Positions 59,929 through 64,000 of a stretch of 64,000 nucleotides of DNA are shown here, piece after piece. The position numbers and the translations under genes are program-made. The stretch's first letter is position 1; each line of letters starts with the position of its first letter. Origin of the DNA: CF-162 sp963667205 (lineage in GTDB: Bacteria; Chloroflexota; Dehalococcoidia; SM23-28-2; RBG-16-64-32). The DNA is taken from positions 2,294,001-2,358,000 of the forward strand of contig OY762959.1 of the NCBI GenBank assembly GCA_963667205.1. Reading direction: 5' to 3'. The notes beneath the pieces are model-generated. The model saw only the letters and a program-made list of their open reading frames with translations. It was not told where the DNA came from and ran no database searches.

Positions 59929-61580
59929 AAGCGCACCCAGGCCCAGCCGGCCGGATCGTCGCCCAGCAGGTCCAGGACGCCGCGGAGGATACGGCCGAGA
60001 GCAGTGTTCGGCTGGCCGAGCTGATAGATCCAGAGCAGGCCCATCAGGTTGACGAGCACGCCGATCGTGATCAGTACTTTGTGGTGCCATTTGATCTCCT
60101 CTCCGATCGCCCTGGCGACGAGGAGCCAGAGGAAAGGCGTGAAGTCCAGTCCATACCGATAACCGAACTGCGACCAGCCGGTGGCGGCGAAGTTGAAGAT
60201 GAGGAACGCCGTCGGGATGATCGCCGCCCAGCAAGCCGCGACCAAACGATCGCGGTTGATGAGCGAGTAGACGACGGCGACTCCGATCATCGCCCAGAAC
60301 GGCAGCAGATGGATGCCGAGCGGTATCTCTGTCGTTGCCCAGCCCCAGTCCCAGGCGCCAACGACGCCGCGCGAGAGGATGACGGCGGTGGCGAGGCCGA
60401 CCGCCAGGCCGCCGACGATGAGCACGATGCGCTCTTTGATGCCGGCGAAGAGCGCATAGAGAAACGCTGGCGACGTCGCCCACATCGCCATCCCCGCCCA
60501 CGACGGCAAGATGTACGGGGCGGTGTCCTGGAAGAGCGGCATCTGTTCCAGGACGACCGGCGGGTGGCGTTCGATGTAGCTGGGGTTGAACGTGCCGTCC
60601 GTGTAGACGGACACCAGGGAGTCCTGGTGGAGCTGCTCGCCGTGGGTGTATCCCGTCTCAACCGGGTTGTCGAAGCGGGCGTAGTTGATCGCCATCGTCG
60701 CCAGGACGAAGGGCGACACGCCGGCGAAGAAGGCGCCCACCGGCTCCCAGTTGATTCGCTCGAACAGCGACTTGCCATCCTCCGCCGGACGCAGCCAAAG
60801 GTGCGCGAACATGATCACGAAGAAGAGGCCCGTCATCGACACCGTCGGCCGGCACATGAAGGCCGCGCCCAGCAGAACGCCCGCGTATAGCGGGTTCGGT
60901 CTCGTGACGGTGAAGTAGATCGCCGCGAAGAGGAAGAACGTGGCCGTGGTGTGGGCGAAGAACCAGACGCCGCCGTTGGCGCCCACCCAGAAGAAGATCG
61001 TGCCGAAGACCATGAGCACCGTCAACCAGACGCGCGTCTCGGTGCTCTTCGACAGGCCGCGCGCGACGAGGAACACAAGCGGCGCCGTCATCGCGGCGAA
61101 GATCACGGAAACAAGCGTCTGGTTGAGGTCGACGCCGAAGATGAGGACGCCTGGCAGGACGACGAGCGCCGGGCCGAGTGAGTGCTGCATGTAGGTCTTG
61201 CAGCCCTCCGAGGAGCGGGCGTCTGACACCAGCTCCGCCTGTGGGTCACCGGGCGGGAAGCAGAAGCCTTCGCCGTCGTAGAGGACGCGCTCTAGGACGC
61301 CATAGTTCTTGGTGTACTGGGGGTCCATGTCCAGGTGGCCGTGGAGGATGTTGTTCGCCTGGCTGACCTGGAACGAATAGACGGTGTCCTTCGGGCCGAG
61401 AGTCCAGAGCAGTCCGAAAGTGATGACGGCGAAGAGCACGCACCAGCCGGCGACTGTGAGCCGGCCCGATTCGACCAGGTACGGAATGTTGAGCTCTTCC
61501 CAATCGGACTCTTTCGGTGGCTCGTCGTCGGGGACGCGTCCGGAGGCGTTGGAGGAGCTGCCGTAGCGGCGCTCACCCAT
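59925..61580 (-). CDS. Polytopic membrane protein, GT39/ArnT-like glycosyltransferase
   Basis: A 551-residue protein with about 12 membrane helices. A large loop after the first helix holds the acidic stretch and LDMDPQYTKNYGVLERVLYD, and later GFFVIMFAHL-type helices and FGYRYGLDFTPFLWLLVAR are typical of GT-C enzymes that take sugars from polyprenyl phosphate. Acceptor is unknown. It starts at the base shared with the GtrA stop (TGATG), so both are one operon. Confidence 0.75.
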   Translation of the reverse strand: MGERRYGSSSNASGRVPDDEPPKESDWEELNIPYLVESGRLTVAGWCVLFAVITFGLLWTLGPKDTVYSFQVSQANNILHGHLDMDPQYTKNYGVLERVLYDGEGFCFPPGDPQAELVSDARSSEGCKTYMQHSLGPALVVLPGVLIFGVDLNQTLVSVIFAAMTAPLVFLVARGLSKSTETRVWLTVLMVFGTIFFWVGANGGVWFFAHTTATFFLFAAIYFTVTRPNPLYAGVLLGAAFMCRPTVSMTGLFFVIMFAHLWLRPAEDGKSLFERINWEPVGAFFAGVSPFVLATMAINYARFDNPVETGYTHGEQLHQDSLVSVYTDGTFNPSYIERHPPVVLEQMPLFQDTAPYILPSWAGMAMWATSPAFLYALFAGIKERIVLIVGGLAVGLATAVILSRGVVGAWDWGWATTEIPLGIHLLPFWAMIGVAVVYSLINRDRLVAACWAAIIPTAFLIFNFAATGWSQFGYRYGLDFTPFLWLLVARAIGEEIKWHHKVLITIGVLVNLMGLLWIYQLGQPNTALGRILRGVLDLLGDDPAGWAWVRF

Positions 61581-62107
61581 CAGGCCGCGCTCGCTTCGGA
61601 GCGGGCGAGAGGCCAGATCAGGTAAGCGCTGAACGCCCAGTTGGCGAGGAAACCGAAGACTGTGCCGACGCTCAGCGAGATGTAGGGGCTGATTCCGAAG
61701 ACGGGCGTCAGGACGTTCACCGTGCTAACCACGATGATCGGGCTGACGATGCAGGTGGCGTTGAACTGCAAGAAGCGCGCAAGCCCCCAACCGCGGCGCG
61801 GCCGGTCGCGGAAGGTCCAGTTCTCGAGCGCGAAGAACTTGAACACGATCGAGACCTGGACGGCCAGCGCCGAGGCCAGCAGCAGGCGGATGTCCGGGTG
61901 CGTGAAGAGGCCGAAGTCGAAGTCGCGGTCGTGGGCCGGCAGGATCGGGAGGATGTCGTAGAGGAGTAGTAGTGCGGCCTGGTTAATGACGAATGCGACG
62001 CCGCCGACGACGAGGAACTTGAGGAACTCCGGCGAGACGTGAACGCGCGCTGCGACGCGGTCGAGGAAGAAGGACGGGGTTTGGTCAGCGGAGGCCGGAG
62101 TCTCCAT
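61580..62107 (-). CDS. GtrA family membrane protein
   Basis: A 175-residue protein with four membrane helices (FLKFLVVGGVAFVINQAALL, ASALAVQVSIVFKFFALENW, FNATCIVSPIIVVSTV, ISLSVGTVFGFLANWAFSAY). GtrA-like proteins are proposed flippases for polyprenyl-linked sugars, which fits the GT2 and GT-C neighbours. Confidence 0.9.
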   Translation of the reverse strand: METPASADQTPSFFLDRVAARVHVSPEFLKFLVVGGVAFVINQAALLLLYDILPILPAHDRDFDFGLFTHPDIRLLLASALAVQVSIVFKFFALENWTFRDRPRRGWGLARFLQFNATCIVSPIIVVSTVNVLTPVFGISPYISLSVGTVFGFLANWAFSAYLIWPLARSEASAA

Positions 62108-62235
62108 AATGCGGTTGGCCGGTAGCGCAGCCTGTAATCCAGAATAGGCGGGTATCTCAGGCGGCGCAAGGAAGTATCATCAGCCCGGATACGTGCTGAT
62201 GGCCCGCGACGTTTCAGGACGAGCAGGTAAGCCCG

Positions 62236-63060
62236 GTGCTTGAGCTGGCCGGGCTGGTGCTGCTCGGCCTCGCGATCGGCACGTACGGGACCGTCATCGG
62301 CGCGGGCGGTGGCTTCGTGCTCGTGCCGGCGCTGCTGATCCTCTACCCGGGCTTCGAGCCGGAAGAGGTGACGGCTGTATCGTTGGGGGTCGTCTTCTTG
62401 AGTGCGGCTTCGGGAGCGGCCAGTTACGCCCGCCAGCGCTGGATCGACTACCGGACGGGGCTGTTCTTCGCCGCGGCCTCCGCGCCCGGTGTCGTGGCCG
62501 GAGCGCTGTTGGTGCAGCTCGTGCCGGAGCGGCTGTTCACGGGGCTCTTCGGGGCGATGCTGCTGGGCGTGGCGGCGGTGTCACTCTGGGGACGGCCGCT
62601 GGCGATCCGTGAGCCGTTGCGCGGTCGTGGCATCATCCGGCGAATCGTCACGGACGCCGCGGGCAGGCGGTACATCTACGCCTACCGGGTCTGGCAGGGT
62701 CTGACGCTGAGCCTGGGTGTTGGCGTCGTCTCCAGCTTGTTCGGGATCGGCGGCGGCATCATTCAGGTGCCGGCGATGATCCTGCTCTTGCACGTCCCGG
62801 TGCAGTTCGCGGTGGCGACGTCACTCTTCGTGCTGATGTTCATGTCCGGCGGGGCGTCCGTCATCCATCTGGCGACGGGCACGCTGGGCGGCGGCGAGGC
62901 GGCGAAGATCGCCGCGCTGGCTCTGGGAGCGGTGCCCGGCGCACAGCTCGGGACGTACCTGGCGCAGCGGATCAAAGGCCGCTCCGTGCTGCTCTTGCTG
63001 GCCTCGGCGATCGTTGTGCTCGGCGCGCGGCTGCTGCTGAAGGCGATCGCAGACGTCTGA
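62236..63060 (+). CDS. TauE/SafE (TSUP) family sulfite/organosulfonate-type permease
   Basis: A 274-residue protein with about eight helices. TSUP signatures are GTYGTVIGAGGGFVLVPALL and GVVSSLFGIGGGIIQVPAMI, the two half repeats. Substrates include sulfite, sulfonates and others; a link with the sulfite oxidase at 2.9 kb is only a suggestion. GTG start with a GGACGAGCAGG leader. Confidence 0.92.
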   Translation: MLELAGLVLLGLAIGTYGTVIGAGGGFVLVPALLILYPGFEPEEVTAVSLGVVFLSAASGAASYARQRWIDYRTGLFFAAASAPGVVAGALLVQLVPERLFTGLFGAMLLGVAAVSLWGRPLAIREPLRGRGIIRRIVTDAAGRRYIYAYRVWQGLTLSLGVGVVSSLFGIGGGIIQVPAMILLLHVPVQFAVATSLFVLMFMSGGASVIHLATGTLGGGEAAKIAALALGAVPGAQLGTYLAQRIKGRSVLLLLASAIVVLGARLLLKAIADV

Positions 63061-63642
63061 TCAGACGCTTTGCACGCCGTCGATCACCAGCTCGACTCCG
63101 ATCGCGATGAGGAGGGCGCCGGAGAGCCGCCCGAGGACGCTGATCGGGAGGTCGCCGAGCGCCCGCTGCAAGAAGCCGCCGGCGAGAAGCACCGCGCCGG
63201 CAAGAGCGATCGCAAGCGCCGCTGCGGCTGCGGCTTCGGCCTCGCCGTAGCGGCCCGAGTAGGCGACGACGGCGGCGAGGGAAGCCGGAGCGGCTAGGCC
63301 CGGAATCGCGAGGGGTAGGAGCCAGGGACGGTTCGCCGGCAGGTGACCGGCGCCGAGCGAGCGGCCGGACCAGAGCAGCTGTGCCGCCAGCGGCAGCATG
63401 ATGACGGCGGCGCCGGCCTGGAAGTTCTCGCCGGAGACGTCGAGGAAGGCGAGGAACGGATCGGTCAGAGCGACCGCGATGAGCAGCACGGCCAGCGCAG
63501 TGACGGCGGCGAGGGGCACAGTCGAGACGGTGCGGCTGTCACCTTCGGCGTCGCCGCGTGGGAGCGCCAGGACGGCGGGGATGAGGCCGAACGGCGCGAG
63601 CGCTGCGAAGATGCCGACGGCGGCGCGCAGGATTTCGGTCAT
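63061..63642 (-). CDS. MarC family integral membrane protein
   Basis: A 193-residue protein with six helices, opening ILRAAVGIFAALAPFGLIPAV and ending GRLSGALLIAIGVELVIDGV. MarC family members have no settled function. An AGAGGAG site precedes ATG 63642. Its start overlaps by 4 bp (ATGA) with the stop of the partial gene upstream, so they are coupled. Its stop directly abuts the TSUP stop. Confidence 0.88.
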   Translation of the reverse strand: MTEILRAAVGIFAALAPFGLIPAVLALPRGDAEGDSRTVSTVPLAAVTALAVLLIAVALTDPFLAFLDVSGENFQAGAAVIMLPLAAQLLWSGRSLGAGHLPANRPWLLPLAIPGLAAPASLAAVVAYSGRYGEAEAAAAAALAIALAGAVLLAGGFLQRALGDLPISVLGRLSGALLIAIGVELVIDGVQSV

Positions 63643-64000
63643 CGGAGTGTCTCCTCTGGTTCGCGCATCTCGTGCTCGGCAAGGGCGTCGAGGGCGTAGG
63701 TGATGCCGGAGAAGGCGTGCTGCTGGTCGTCCATGCGAGTTTCGCCCTCGTGGAACCACGCCCCTTCGACGAGGCCGGGCGCCGCGTAGGCCGCGGCCTC
63801 ATCGGCGTCGAACTGGCGGTCGGTGAGTATCCCGGCGACGCAGTGCAGCCGTTCCTCTGTCTTGTCCTTGATGTCTGCGAGGCGCTCGTCCTGGGCGGCG
63901 ACGCGCCAGAGTCCGGCCAAGCCTTCAGCCCACGTGCCGATGCCCGAGCCGCGGGCGTCTTCGCCGCGGACGAGGCTGCCGTACCAGCTGCCCTCGCGCT
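63639..64000 (-). CDS. Unidentified protein, C-terminal part (gene runs off the window)
   Basis: About 120 C-terminal residues, open to the window edge. Visible segments are GSWYGSLVRGEDARGSGIGT, WAEGLAGLWRVAAQDERLAD and HCVAGILTDRQFDADEA. The GSW and GIGT patterns with regular helices look like an (alpha/alpha)-barrel protein, but no family is assigned. Its TGA overlaps the MarC ATG. Confidence 0.6.
   Translation of the reverse strand, partial: REGSWYGSLVRGEDARGSGIGTWAEGLAGLWRVAAQDERLADIKDKTEERLHCVAGILTDRQFDADEAAAYAAPGLVEGAWFHEGETRMDDQQHAFSGITYALDALAEHEMREPEETLR

Overview
The window is high-GC DNA whose gene content points to a Chloroflexota bacterium, probably Dehalococcoidia-like. This is inference: the clues are secreted proteins with dockerin-like repeats, a FGLLP-like membrane protein, LLM flavin oxidoreductases, CaiB CoA-transferase and YvcK/SecG/GatB gene order. 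It is mostly ordinary chromosome with one small graveyard of gene fragments near 31.9-32.9 kb.

The most notable content is three genes interrupted in frame by a UGA that sits exactly where the family has a redox cysteine: two AhpD-like peroxidase-related proteins (CFY-U at 21289 and 53193) and a DUF3179 lipoprotein (U-IRC at 37849). Each UGA is followed 16-24 nt later by a perfect 6-7 bp hairpin with a G in the first two loop positions, the layout of a bacterial SECIS. I read all three as selenoproteins; the DUF3179 one is, as far as I know, undescribed.

Layout. 0-7.4 kb: EF-G-like N-terminus, folD, MOSC protein, sulfite-oxidase-like enzyme, thyX, secreted subtilase with dockerin-like tail. 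7.5-17.4 kb: dienelactone hydrolase, gatB-yvcK-secG, an amber-interrupted peptide-binding protein, fmt, L25, a frameshifted TMEM175-like channel, CoA-transferase. 17.5-20.9 kb: tRNA-Ala running straight into a leucine T-box that precedes mgtC-leuS, then tRNA-Leu. 20.9-25.6 kb: selenoprotein 1, a FGLLP-like membrane protein, Rieske protein, tRNA-Cys, tRNA-Leu, a lipoprotein. 25.6-31.8 kb: a catabolic-looking group (DUF6285, phosphotransferase, DUF7064-like, Zn-dehydrogenase, LLM oxidoreductase), lepB, a frameshifted hydrolase. 31.9-37.3 kb: gene fragments, acyl-CoA synthetase, MacB-like ABC pair with a 23-nt homopolymer, SDR fragment. 37.4-46.3 kb: DUF3179 selenoprotein, tRNA-Trp, TPR/DUF4331/anti-sigma/ECF sigma/spondin cluster, two-component system. 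46.4-50.0 kb: divergent secreted proteins sharing dockerin-like repeats. 50.0-64.0 kb: pabC-pabB, selenoprotein 2, glycerophosphodiesterase, GH1 glucosidase, YbhB lipoprotein, HD-GYP protein, GT2/membrane glycosyltransferase/GtrA, TSUP and MarC transporters.

Several genes (folD, MOSC, pabB, GDPD, GT2) lack a Shine-Dalgarno and instead have a TANNNT -10 box ending 6-7 nt before the start codon, suggesting common leaderless transcription. A few frameshifts and one amber codon may be real decay or consensus errors; they do not resemble the UGA cases.
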